The position numbers and the translations under genes are program-made. Of a DNA stretch of 26,734 bases, positions 15,058 through 22,320 are shown piece by piece; within the stretch, counting starts at the first letter, position 1; every line of letters begins with the position of its first letter. The notes under the pieces were generated by a model that saw nothing but the letters and a program-made list of their open reading frames with translations, searched no databases and had not been told where the DNA came from. The DNA lies in assembly GCA_023435225.1 (NCBI GenBank), contig JAEYRX010000048.1:1-26734 (forward strand). The letters run 5' to 3'. This DNA comes from Bacillota bacterium. GTDB taxonomy: Bacteria; Bacillota; UBA4882; UBA8346.

Positions 15058-16134
15058 CTTAACATTCTTTAATTTTTTAGTTAGTCTGATACCGAATATA
15101 AATGCATTTAGCAAATCCTTGGTTGAATGTTCCTGATATAACTGTTCTTCTTTATAAGCAGCTTTGCATGAAAAGGTCGCTAAGGGGTTTTTATTGAGCG
15201 CTTTTTTAAAGTAATTGAAACAAATTCCGGTTAATAACCTGCCTAAAATAGGGTTTTTGTAAGTAATAAACACGGCATAATTTTTTATATCCCGGTGCTT
15301 ATTCAAAAATTCAATCACTTTTTCCGAAGGCCGGCTACCGGATTCACGGCTCCCGAAAATCACCAAATCATAGGTTTCTACGTTAGTAATATCATCGATC
15401 CTCCGGATACCTACTTTTAAGCAATTGGAAATCTCTTCGGCAACTCTTTCCGTATTGCCGGTTTGGGAATCGTAAGCAATTAATATTTTTTTATCGATAT
15501 CCTTATATTTCTCATTAGCCAACCATTCTACTTTGGCGTTCTGTTTGCTCATGCCCCGCAAACGGTTTATTACCGTCATTTGCCCTAAAATTACAAAGAC
15601 CACCATACACCATTCAAGTGGAGTTAATGTAAGAGTAAAAATAGTAACTGCCGTTACTCCTGCTTTTAATAATACATATTGCCAAACCGTGAACAACATC
15701 AACAATATCAAACGTTCAACTTTGTTAAGCGGTCCACTACTTTGATAATCTACTCCCATTGCTTTTCCCAACATCCCCGTATAGCTCACCAGGAAAATTG
15801 AAGCCAATCCGAATAGACTATAAATAGGTTTACATAAGGAGGAAAATGCCATCCCCATTATCAAGATAATATCGGAATAACGATCCGGTAAAGCATTCAC
15901 AATCTGACCCGTTAATGAGAGGTTACCACGAATCTTGGCAACTGCTCCATCAAGTTTATTTAAGAAGAGCCGGATTATTATGAAAAGTATTGCCCATAAC
16001 AAAAAATCCGGATATCTTAAAGCAAAGTAATAATAAAATACAACTAATACAGTTATAACTGTTGCCAGATAACTAAAAATATCCGGATTAATGAATTTGA
16101 GTTTTCGGGCTACTACTGATATGATTTTTTCCAT
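15055..16134 (-). CDS. Fusion of a CDP-alcohol phosphatidyltransferase-like membrane domain and a flavodoxin domain
   Basis: A 359-residue protein of two parts. Residues 1-190 form a multi-spanning (about six segments) CDP-alcohol phosphatidyltransferase domain, the fold that joins CDP-diacylglycerol to an alcohol in phospholipid synthesis. Its signature is altered. The canonical D-x2-DG-x2-AR-x8-G-x3-D-x3-D reads N59-x2-D62-G63-x2-A66-K67-x8-G76-x3-N80-x3-D84, so two of the four metal-binding Asp are Asn and Arg is Lys. Residues 215-359 are a flavodoxin fold with the FMN phosphate loop SQTGNT (223-228) and IFGSRESGSRPS in the second flavin loop. GGAGG lies 7 nt before the ATG. No in-frame break separates the halves. 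Activity and substrate are uncertain; a redox-linked membrane-lipid role is speculation. Confidence 0.85.
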   Translation of the reverse strand: MEKIISVVARKLKFINPDIFSYLATVITVLVVFYYYFALRYPDFLLWAILFIIIRLFLNKLDGAVAKIRGNLSLTGQIVNALPDRYSDIILIMGMAFSSLCKPIYSLFGLASIFLVSYTGMLGKAMGVDYQSSGPLNKVERLILLMLFTVWQYVLLKAGVTAVTIFTLTLTPLEWCMVVFVILGQMTVINRLRGMSKQNAKVEWLANEKYKDIDKKILIAYDSQTGNTERVAEEISNCLKVGIRRIDDITNVETYDLVIFGSRESGSRPSEKVIEFLNKHRDIKNYAVFITYKNPILGRLLTGICFNYFKKALNKNPLATFSCKAAYKEEQLYQEHSTKDLLNAFIFGIRLTKKLKNVK

Positions 16135-16511
16135 GATAAAGCCTCCGTATTTAATTACTATCCTTTTACTTATATCGGTTAAATACTAATACAGTTTACT
16201 TGTTTTTTATCATTATTTATTCTGTTTTCCATTCTATGAAATCAAACTACTTATTCTAATTTGATTTGTAATTACTTATACAACTTTCGCACTTTAATTT
16301 TAATGCAGTAAAATCAATAATTTAAGGTATCAACTTTTGAAAAAATCGTTAAAGCTTTCGATGTTTTCAAAAGTTAATTTTAACTAATATGACTTTACTC
16401 CAAGACGTTTTTGTAGTTCGAATGTTGAGTTACTTATAAAATAGCACAAAGAGGAGTCGTCAATTATATAACGACTCCCCAAATAAAATATCCCTTTTAA
16501 GTCTTATTTTC
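16135..16511. other. Intergenic region with a composite hairpin
   Basis: No gene is seen. AACTTTTGAAAA (16332-16343) and TTTTCAAAAGTT (16364-16375) form a perfect 12-bp stem whose 20-nt loop contains a further ATCG/CGAT pair. It is AT-rich with no adjacent T tract, so its role is unknown. The terminator of the downstream phosphorylase gene is listed separately. Confidence 0.5.
16444..16480 (-). terminator. Probable terminator after maltose phosphorylase
   Basis: On the minus strand GGAGTCGT/ACGACTCC (16478-16471 and 16460-16453) with a 10-nt loop is followed by TCTTTGTGCTATTTTA, a broken T tract. It lies about 32 bp past the stop. Confidence 0.6.
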
Positions 16512-18830
16512 TTAACTTATCTCTACACCTGATATTGTTGTTTCAATAACTATACTCTCGCCATTTCTGGAATAGTATTCACACTCCTGTATTTTTATCG
16601 GCATTGGTTCTCCATTTAACTGTTCAACTGAAACTTTTTCTTGAGTAACTAGAACCTTAAGTTTCCGGCCCCGGAAAGTAATTTTAAAGGAATATCCCTG
16701 CCATTGTGCCGGTATATACGGGTCTAAACATAATTTACCGTCCCGGACCATAGCCCCGGCAAACCCTTGGACAATAGCGGACCAACTCCCGGCCATACTG
16801 GTCAAGTGTATGCCATCATCGGTATCTTTGTTGTAATTATCCAGATCAAGCCTGGCTGTTCGCAGATATAACTCATAGGCTTTTTCATGGTATCCGATCC
16901 AGCTGGCTACGACCGAGTGAATGCTGGGTGAAAGTGAAGATTCATGAACAGTACGTGGTTCATAAAAGTTAAAATTCCGCCTTTTACATTCCAGGTCAAA
17001 CCTATCCGGCAAGAAATAAATTCCTTGGAGCACATCGGCTTGTTTTATAAAACACGACCTTAAAATCCTATCCCAGGACCAATGTTTGTTCAGAGGCAGC
17101 TCTTTCGGTGGTAGGTCTTTTACCAATATTTGTTCCTTATCCATATACAAATCATTTTGTTCAAAAATCCCTAATTCCTCAATATACGGAAAATACATTT
17201 TAGCAATGATCTCACGCCACTTTGATAATTCTTCTTCAGAAAGACCCAATTCACTTTGGAGCTCAAGATATCTTTCCGGCTGAACCTCCCTTAACTCCTG
17301 CAATGATTTTAAGGAATATTCCAGGGTCCAGGCAGCCATGGTATTGGTGTACCAGTTATTATTGACGTTGTTTTCATATTCGTTAGGTCCGGTGACCCCT
17401 AAAATCATATATTGGTCTTTTCCGGGGTTATAACTGATTCTATCCGCCCAAAAACGGCTTATTGCCGTTAAAACTTCGAGTCCATATTTTAATAAATAAC
17501 TCTGATCCCCGGTATAATTAGTATAATTATAGATAGCATATGCTATTGCTGCATTCCGGTGGATCTCTTCAAAGGTAATTTCCCATTCATTATGACATTC
17601 TTGACCGTCTATGGTTACCATCGGATATAAAGCGCCTTTCAATCCTAATTTCTTGGCATTATCATAAGCTTTATCCAATTGGAGGTAACGATAGTACAAA
17701 AGATTTCCGGCTACTTCAGCATTGGTGTACAAATAAAACGGCAAACAAAAAGCCTCAGTATCCCAATAAGTGCTTCCACCGTATTTTTCTCCGGTAAAGC
17801 CTTTTGGGCCAATGTTTAATCGTGGATCTTTCCCGGTATAAGTTTGATTCAATTGAAAAATATTATATCTTATTCCCTGCTGAGCTTTAGGATCTCCTTC
17901 GATTATTACATCGCTTTCTTCCCATTTCCTGGATAATTCCTCCAAGTGTTGCCGAAACAAATGATTCCACCCGTTATTATAAGCAAGCTGCAATTTTTCT
18001 CTGGTGATCTGATCTAACTGGTCTAATTCATAATCTCTGGAAGTACAGACTGATATAAATTTCTGAAGTTCCAGTTCCTGACCTTGCCGCCAGTTAAGTT
18101 CAATCTGAAAACCAACTTCTTTTTCAGCAGAAATAATCTTCTTGTCTACTTCTAGCAGTTTATTATCAGCTAATAATTTGATTGAACAACCGGTAGCTTG
18201 TATAAACCCGCTTTTTTTAGTTTTCATTACCAATAAAGCTTGTTCCTGATTTACCGAATGGCTGACCGGTTCCCAAAAATTCTCTCCATAATTGGTATCC
18301 TCATTCCATACATCTCCATCTAATAAAGGAGTTAAAGAAATTTTCCCGGAATAATTAAGGGGGGTTATTTTTATAGAAATACAAGCAATATTATTTTCAG
18401 CCATACTAAGAAACTTCGTAAAAGTTAGTTCTGTTTCTTTTCCGTTTCCTCCCTGCCAAATAAAGGACCGGGTTAACTTTCCTTCTCTCATATTAAGTTC
18501 TCGTCGGAATTTGGTTATTTGACACTTAGCCAAATCAAGTTCCGCACCATCAATTGCTATTTTAACAGCGATCCAATTAGTTGAATTAACGACTTTGGCA
18601 AAAAACTCGGGATAACCATTTTTCCACCAACCAACTTTGGTTTTATCAGGATAAAATATCCCCGCGATATAAATACCATGTAAACTGTCGCCGGAATAAT
18701 CTTCTTCAAAAAAACCCCGTAAACCCATATGTTCATTTCCAAGACTGAATATACTCTCTGAAAACCGGTTAGTTTCAGGGTTGAAGCCCTCTTCGATAAT
18801 TTTCCATTCATTAATTAAAAATTTATTCAT
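16512..18830 (-). CDS. mapA: Glycoside hydrolase family 65, maltose phosphorylase
   Basis: A 772-residue cytoplasmic GH65 enzyme, the usual length for maltose phosphorylases. It converts maltose and phosphate to glucose and beta-glucose 1-phosphate, saving ATP. Residues 1-260 form the N-terminal beta-sandwich, followed by a helical linker, the (alpha/alpha)6 catalytic barrel (about 320-690) and a small C-terminal sheet. NIGPKGFTGEKYGGSTYWDT (339-358), the E484 general acid in GVTGPNEYENNVNNNWYTN, and the phosphate-pocket HESSLS near 638 all fit maltose phosphorylase rather than kojibiose or trehalose phosphorylase. The minus-strand promoter at 19125-19096 carries a LacI-type operator. The inferred 5' leader of about 260 nt contains a family-A element. 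No beta-phosphoglucomutase gene is in the window. Confidence 0.92.
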   Translation of the reverse strand: MNKFLINEWKIIEEGFNPETNRFSESIFSLGNEHMGLRGFFEEDYSGDSLHGIYIAGIFYPDKTKVGWWKNGYPEFFAKVVNSTNWIAVKIAIDGAELDLAKCQITKFRRELNMREGKLTRSFIWQGGNGKETELTFTKFLSMAENNIACISIKITPLNYSGKISLTPLLDGDVWNEDTNYGENFWEPVSHSVNQEQALLVMKTKKSGFIQATGCSIKLLADNKLLEVDKKIISAEKEVGFQIELNWRQGQELELQKFISVCTSRDYELDQLDQITREKLQLAYNNGWNHLFRQHLEELSRKWEESDVIIEGDPKAQQGIRYNIFQLNQTYTGKDPRLNIGPKGFTGEKYGGSTYWDTEAFCLPFYLYTNAEVAGNLLYYRYLQLDKAYDNAKKLGLKGALYPMVTIDGQECHNEWEITFEEIHRNAAIAYAIYNYTNYTGDQSYLLKYGLEVLTAISRFWADRISYNPGKDQYMILGVTGPNEYENNVNNNWYTNTMAAWTLEYSLKSLQELREVQPERYLELQSELGLSEEELSKWREIIAKMYFPYIEELGIFEQNDLYMDKEQILVKDLPPKELPLNKHWSWDRILRSCFIKQADVLQGIYFLPDRFDLECKRRNFNFYEPRTVHESSLSPSIHSVVASWIGYHEKAYELYLRTARLDLDNYNKDTDDGIHLTSMAGSWSAIVQGFAGAMVRDGKLCLDPYIPAQWQGYSFKITFRGRKLKVLVTQEKVSVEQLNGEPMPIKIQECEYYSRNGESIVIETTISGVEIS

Positions 18831-18953
18831 AAAAAATCTCCTTTAATAAGGGGAGTTTTATAATTCTTTTATGTAAGTCTCTCTTATAAAATAATATCCA
18901 AATTCCAAGAAAAAACTTAGTCTATACTAATTCAAAATTTCCCATTAAGTAAC

Positions 18954-19059
18954 CTAAGGAAGCGCTGATTAATCCGATTTTGTGCGAGCAAATATGCGTT
19001 ATTAGGCGTTTTGCGAAGCACAAAATCGTCACTTATTTAATTAATCAGCGCTTCCCTAA
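18954..19059. mobile_element. Family-A miniature element (98 bp), copy 2, in the maltose phosphorylase leader
   Basis: The element spans 18958-19055, inverted relative to copy 1 at 11945-12042 and the same length. It has the same 16-bp ends GGAAGCGCTGATTAAT/ATTAATCAGCGCTTCC and is flanked on both sides by CTAA (18954-18957 and 19056-19059), which is TTAG in the orientation of copy 1. It lies between the phosphorylase promoter and its start codon, so it should be transcribed as a long hairpin in the leader. Confidence 0.85.
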
Positions 19060-19095
19060 TACTCTTATTTCGTTCCATTTATTTTCATATTCAAT

Positions 19096-19125
19096 ATTAT
19101 ATGGGAAACAAACATTAAGTGTCAA
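19096..19125 (-). promoter_or_regulatory. Maltose phosphorylase promoter
   Basis: On the minus strand: perfect -35 TTGACA (19125-19120), an 18-bp spacer, and a perfect -10 TATAAT (19101-19096). The LacI-type palindrome at 19126-19137 directly abuts the -35, so a bound repressor would block RNA polymerase. Confidence 0.8.
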
Positions 19126-19137
19126 GCAAACGTTTGC
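19126..19137. promoter_or_regulatory. LacI-family operator O1
   Basis: GCAAACGTTTGC is a perfect 12-bp palindrome with the central CG typical of LacI/CcpA-type sites. It lies between the divergent phosphorylase and lacI genes. A near-identical site is at 20434-20445, and both continue with CACAAA. The likely ligand is the LacI-family protein encoded next door, though CcpA is possible. Confidence 0.8.
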
Positions 19138-19354
19138 ACAAAAATATGAATAAATAATCTAAATATGACATAACTTTCTCCTGGAGGATATTATAACTAT
19201 TCCATAGAATTAGATATCATACGGTATGATAAAATTCCTTTTTCAACTAAGACAATAATTCAAAAAACTAATACCTTTAATAAAACAAATCAGCAAATAT
19301 GCAATCGTTTTATACATAATGAATATTAAATACAATTCATAGGAAAGGACTGCA

Positions 19355-20374
19355 ATGACTACTATAAAAGATGTAGCTAAACTTGCTAAAGTTTCTCCTT
19401 CAACCGTTTCCCGGGTAATTGCCGATAATAAACGAATAAGCACGGAAACTAAGGAACGGGTAAAAAAAGTGATGGAGGAGTTAAACTATCATCCAAATAT
19501 GATAGCCCGCAGTCTTATTACCCGTTCCAGCCAGACATTGGGTTTGGTCTTATCACGCTCGGCTGACAGCGCTTTCTCAAATCCTTTTTTTCCTGAAGTT
19601 ATCCGAGGGATTAGTAATGTTACCCAAAAATATCATTATAACTTGATGCTGGCCACTGCTGGAAATTATACGGAGGAAGCCCGGCAATGTTTAAGAATGG
19701 TGGCGGAAAAAAGAGTAGACGGTGTTCTTCTACTGGCTTCAAGGGTAAATGATGAATTAATAAAAGAGTTAACTGAAAAAGAATATCCTTTTATAGTAGT
19801 TGGCAGAGCTCCGGAAACCATCAAATGTTATTCGGTTAATAATGATAATATCCAAGCAGCTTATTCCGCAGTTCGCCATTTACTGAATCATGGTCATCAA
19901 AGAATTGCCTTTATAAACGGCCCCGAAGAATTCATGTTTTGTCAGGACCGTTTTGAAGGATACCGGTTTGCCCTTAAAGAGTATGGAGTTGAGTATGACC
20001 CTACTCTAATAAAAAATGGGATCTTAACTCAAGACGATGGATACAGATTAACCAAAGAATTATTAAACCAATCTTCTCCTTCACCTTCCGGAATTTTTTG
20101 TGTTGATGATTTATTGGCAATCGGAGCTTACCGGGCAATTAGGGAAAAAGGATTAACGATCCCCAACGGTATAGCGGTAATCGGTTTTAATGATGATCCA
20201 ATTGCTTCGGTTATTGAACCTAATCTTACTACAACTCGTATCCCTATTTATGAAATGGGCGTCAATGCCGCCGAAATGATGATTCAAATTTTGGAAGGCA
20301 AAGAAGTTTTTCCAATGCAAAAAATCCTCTCATCCGAACTAATTATTCGCGATTCCTGCGGCACTAAATTATAA
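19355..20374 (+). CDS. LacI-family transcriptional regulator of the maltose locus (MalR-like)
   Basis: A 339-residue LacI/GalR-type regulator. Residues 1-25 form the helix-turn-helix (TIKDVAKLAKVSPSTVSRVI), followed by the hinge helix region ending in NYHPNMIARSL. The two-lobed periplasmic-binding-like effector domain runs from about residue 60 to the end, with typical DGVLLLA, GIFCVDDLLAIGAYRA and VIGFNDDPIA segments. It is placed between the phosphorylase and the sugar ABC genes, with GCAAACGTTTGC-type sites on both sides. That makes it the probable local repressor, released by maltose or a derivative. AGGAAAGG precedes the ATG by about 7 nt. The effector is inferred from context only. Confidence 0.92.
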   Translation: MTTIKDVAKLAKVSPSTVSRVIADNKRISTETKERVKKVMEELNYHPNMIARSLITRSSQTLGLVLSRSADSAFSNPFFPEVIRGISNVTQKYHYNLMLATAGNYTEEARQCLRMVAEKRVDGVLLLASRVNDELIKELTEKEYPFIVVGRAPETIKCYSVNNDNIQAAYSAVRHLLNHGHQRIAFINGPEEFMFCQDRFEGYRFALKEYGVEYDPTLIKNGILTQDDGYRLTKELLNQSSPSPSGIFCVDDLLAIGAYRAIREKGLTIPNGIAVIGFNDDPIASVIEPNLTTTRIPIYEMGVNAAEMMIQILEGKEVFPMQKILSSELIIRDSCGTKL

Positions 20375-20433
20375 TCAAAAATTTTTAAGACCTAAGAAGG
20401 AAATAACAAAATGGCAAAGAATTATTGTTTTAT

Positions 20434-20445
20434 GCAAACGTTAGC
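20434..20445. promoter_or_regulatory. LacI-family operator O2
   Basis: GCAAACGTTAGC differs from O1 in one position and shares the following CACAAA. It lies 60 bp after lacI and 300 bp before the sugar-binding protein gene; the family-C repeat lies between site and gene. Confidence 0.65.
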
Positions 20446-20512
20446 ACAAAATCTTATTCTTTCCATTTTATTTTCACATTAAAGCTCTATTTTAAACATT
20501 CACTTTTCATAA

Positions 20513-20632
20513 TTGAGGGATTTCATAAATAAAAACTTACCATTTCGATACAACATATTGATAGCCACACCTGAGTTATTCACTATATATTGTATCGAAA
20601 ACTCAATTAAAGTTATTATAAAACTTCCTTAA
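20513..20632. repeat. Family-C palindromic repeat, copy 2
   Basis: About 120 bp with imperfect inverted ends that end internally in TTTCGATACAAC (20543-20554) and TTGTATCGAAA (20590-20600). The core TATTGATAGCC and TTATTCACTATAT matches copy 1 at 14866-15057 but lacks the nested palindrome. It separates operator O2 from the sugar-binding protein gene. Confidence 0.7.
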
Positions 20633-20743
20633 TTAAAAAATTATAGGCTATCGTTTTCAAGCCCTAAATATATATATAGGGGGTGAAATAATAAAACACT
20701 TTTTTCTTATCCGGGTTTATAATAAAAAAGGAGGAGTATTTAG

Positions 20744-21988
20744 GTGAAAAAGAATTTAATGAAAGGTATTTTTGTGATTTTTATCTTAGCTTTAATCGGT
20801 GGTTCCGTTTTAGCTGCTGAACCTGTTAAGTTGAATTTATTCTTTTATAAACAAGAGATTACCAAACAACTTAAGGATATGACCGATGCTTTCAGTAAAT
20901 CTCACCCCGGGATTACTATTGATCTGGAAATTGTGCCAAACGATAGTATGACTGTCTTAAAAACCCGGATGTCCAGTGGTCAGGCGCCTGATATTATTCA
21001 ATTACAATCATACGCCAATGTTTTTGAATTTGCAAAAGCAGGTTGGTTACTTGATTTATCCAACGAACCGGTTCTTTCTAAAGTAGTTCCCAGTACCAAA
21101 ACCGCAGTTACTTATAATAATAAAGCATATGCTCTTCCAATGGATGTCGCCGGAATCGGCATCATCTATAACAAAGATATCTTTAAAAAGTATGGCTTAA
21201 AACCCCCGAAAACCTTCAACGAACTGAAAACAGTTTGTTCTTCCCTAAAGAAGAATAAAGTTACTCCTTTCGCTTCTATGTTTAAAGCCAATTGGTCATT
21301 GGGACATTTTCTATCAATGACTCATACCACTTTAGCCGGTCCCGAAGTACTCCCTTGGCTAAAAGAAATGAATGCCGGCAAAGCTTCTTTCGCCGATCCG
21401 GTGAATGTTAAAGAACTCTTTAGACTGCTTGATTTCTATAAGGCTAACTCCGATCCGAAAGCTGCCGAATTTGATTGGAATGAACAACAAGCTTCCTTTG
21501 CTAAAGGCGAAGCTGCAATGATGGTTCAAGGCCTTTGGTCCTACGGGGCTGCTATTGCAACCAATCCGAAATTAAATTGCGGCTTTATCCCGTTCCCTTG
21601 CACCAACAACCCTAATGAGACCAAATTATTTGCGGATGTTGATTCCACTTTTGCTCTTTCAGCCTCATCCAGTCCGGAAAAGACCAAAGCTGCTAAGCTC
21701 TTCTTAGAATGGTTGGGAACTCCGGAAGCCGTTAAAATGTGGGTTGAAGATTGTAAACTAGTCCCGACTTTCAAAGGGGCCGATGTCAAATCAATGGATG
21801 CTCCGTTCCAAGACCTGGTTGGTTTCCTTAACTCCGGCAACACCAACCCATGGGCTTTCTCTATGTATCCGGTAGCGGCTTTTGAAGATGCAACTAAAAA
21901 CGGCGCCCAGGAATATATGTTTGGCAGAAAGAATGCCGACCAAGTTGTCCAATATATAGATGAAGTCTGGAAGAAATCTGTGAAATAA
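20744..21988 (+). CDS. Extracellular sugar-binding protein of a maltose/maltodextrin ABC importer (MalE-like)
   Basis: A 414-residue family-1 solute-binding protein that captures sugar outside the membrane and hands it to the two permeases downstream. The signal peptide covers about residues 1-24 (hydrophobic IFVIFILALIGGSV, cleavage near VLAAEP). No lipobox Cys is present, so it is probably free in a periplasm rather than lipid-anchored, consistent with a diderm cell. The mature protein has the two-lobed fold with typical APDIIQLQ, AYALPMDV, GIIYNKDIFKKYGL and a WxFG-like EYMFGRKNADQVV near the end. The start is GTG with AAAGGAGGAG 7 nt upstream. Maltose specificity is inferred from the neighbouring phosphorylase and GH13 genes. 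Confidence 0.9.
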   Translation: MKKNLMKGIFVIFILALIGGSVLAAEPVKLNLFFYKQEITKQLKDMTDAFSKSHPGITIDLEIVPNDSMTVLKTRMSSGQAPDIIQLQSYANVFEFAKAGWLLDLSNEPVLSKVVPSTKTAVTYNNKAYALPMDVAGIGIIYNKDIFKKYGLKPPKTFNELKTVCSSLKKNKVTPFASMFKANWSLGHFLSMTHTTLAGPEVLPWLKEMNAGKASFADPVNVKELFRLLDFYKANSDPKAAEFDWNEQQASFAKGEAAMMVQGLWSYGAAIATNPKLNCGFIPFPCTNNPNETKLFADVDSTFALSASSSPEKTKAAKLFLEWLGTPEAVKMWVEDCKLVPTFKGADVKSMDAPFQDLVGFLNSGNTNPWAFSMYPVAAFEDATKNGAQEYMFGRKNADQVVQYIDEVWKKSVK

Positions 21989-21998
21989 GTTTGGGATT

Positions 21999-22233
21999 AA
22001 AGGGGCTATTGCAAAACAATATTTTGGCTATTCTGTCCACCCAGCCCTAAAACGGCTGGGCTAGGTATATAAAAACATTCTAAACCCCCTACGGGGCTCG
22101 GTTAAAACTTCGAAGTATAACCCAGCCCCATTCATGGGGTTTGAGATTGAGTTTATAAACATAGCCAGGTCCTTTAGGGCCTGGTAGAGATAAGGACATT
22201 GGTTTGTTTTTTAATTTAGCAATAGTCCCTTTT
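21999..22233. repeat. Family-B structured repeat, copy 2
   Basis: Same orientation and hairpin order as copy 1 (6850-7083). The ends are AAAGGGGCTATTGC and, inverted, AAAGGGACTATTGC. Hairpins are CCCAGCC/GGCTGGG (22040-22060), CCCC/GGGG (22085-22096), AGCCCCAT/ATGGGGTT (22124-22141), and CCAGGTCCT/AGGGCCTGG (22165-22184). The changes relative to copy 1 mostly preserve pairing. It begins 10 bp after the sugar-binding protein stop. Confidence 0.8.
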
Positions 22234-22236
22234 CAC

Positions 22237-22301
22237 GCTTTTTGCGTTGTAACCGTTATTTTCATGAGCAGCAGTACTAATTAATTAACAACGCAAAATG
22301 C
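22237..22301 (+). repeat. Intercistronic hairpin before the MalF-like gene
   Basis: GCTTTTTGCGTTGT (22237-22250) and ACAACGCAAAATGC (22288-22301) pair at 13 of 14 positions around a 37-nt loop. It lies 3 nt after the family-B repeat and ends just before the AAAGGAG of the permease gene. No T tract follows, so it is more likely an mRNA-stabilising or attenuating hairpin than a terminator. Confidence 0.6.
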
Positions 22302-22320
22302 TCTTTAGAAAGGAGAAGCA

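Larger units (their letters stand above)
20375..20743 (+). other. Gap between lacI and the sugar-binding protein gene
   Basis: It holds operator O2 (20434-20445), a family-C repeat (20513-20632), and a short CCCTA/TAGGG hairpin (20662-20681) followed by GGGGGTGA, which is not followed by a start codon. I could not find a consensus promoter for the binding-protein operon. The best partial match, TTGTAT-N18-TATTAT at 20590-20619, lies inside the family-C repeat. Confidence 0.4.

Noticed and set aside
19216..19230. ATCATA-CGG-TATGAT palindrome upstream of lacI as an operator
   Set aside because: Arms of only 6 bp, no second copy and no link to the GCAAACG sites; possible but not supportable.
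19243..19443. 66-codon minus-strand ORF overlapping the start of lacI
   Set aside because: Antisense to the helix-turn-helix coding region of lacI, with no ribosome binding site.
20661..20745. Leader peptide after GGGGGTGA ahead of the sugar-binding protein gene
   Set aside because: The frame that would end at the overlapping TGA has no start codon; ATA stands at the expected place.
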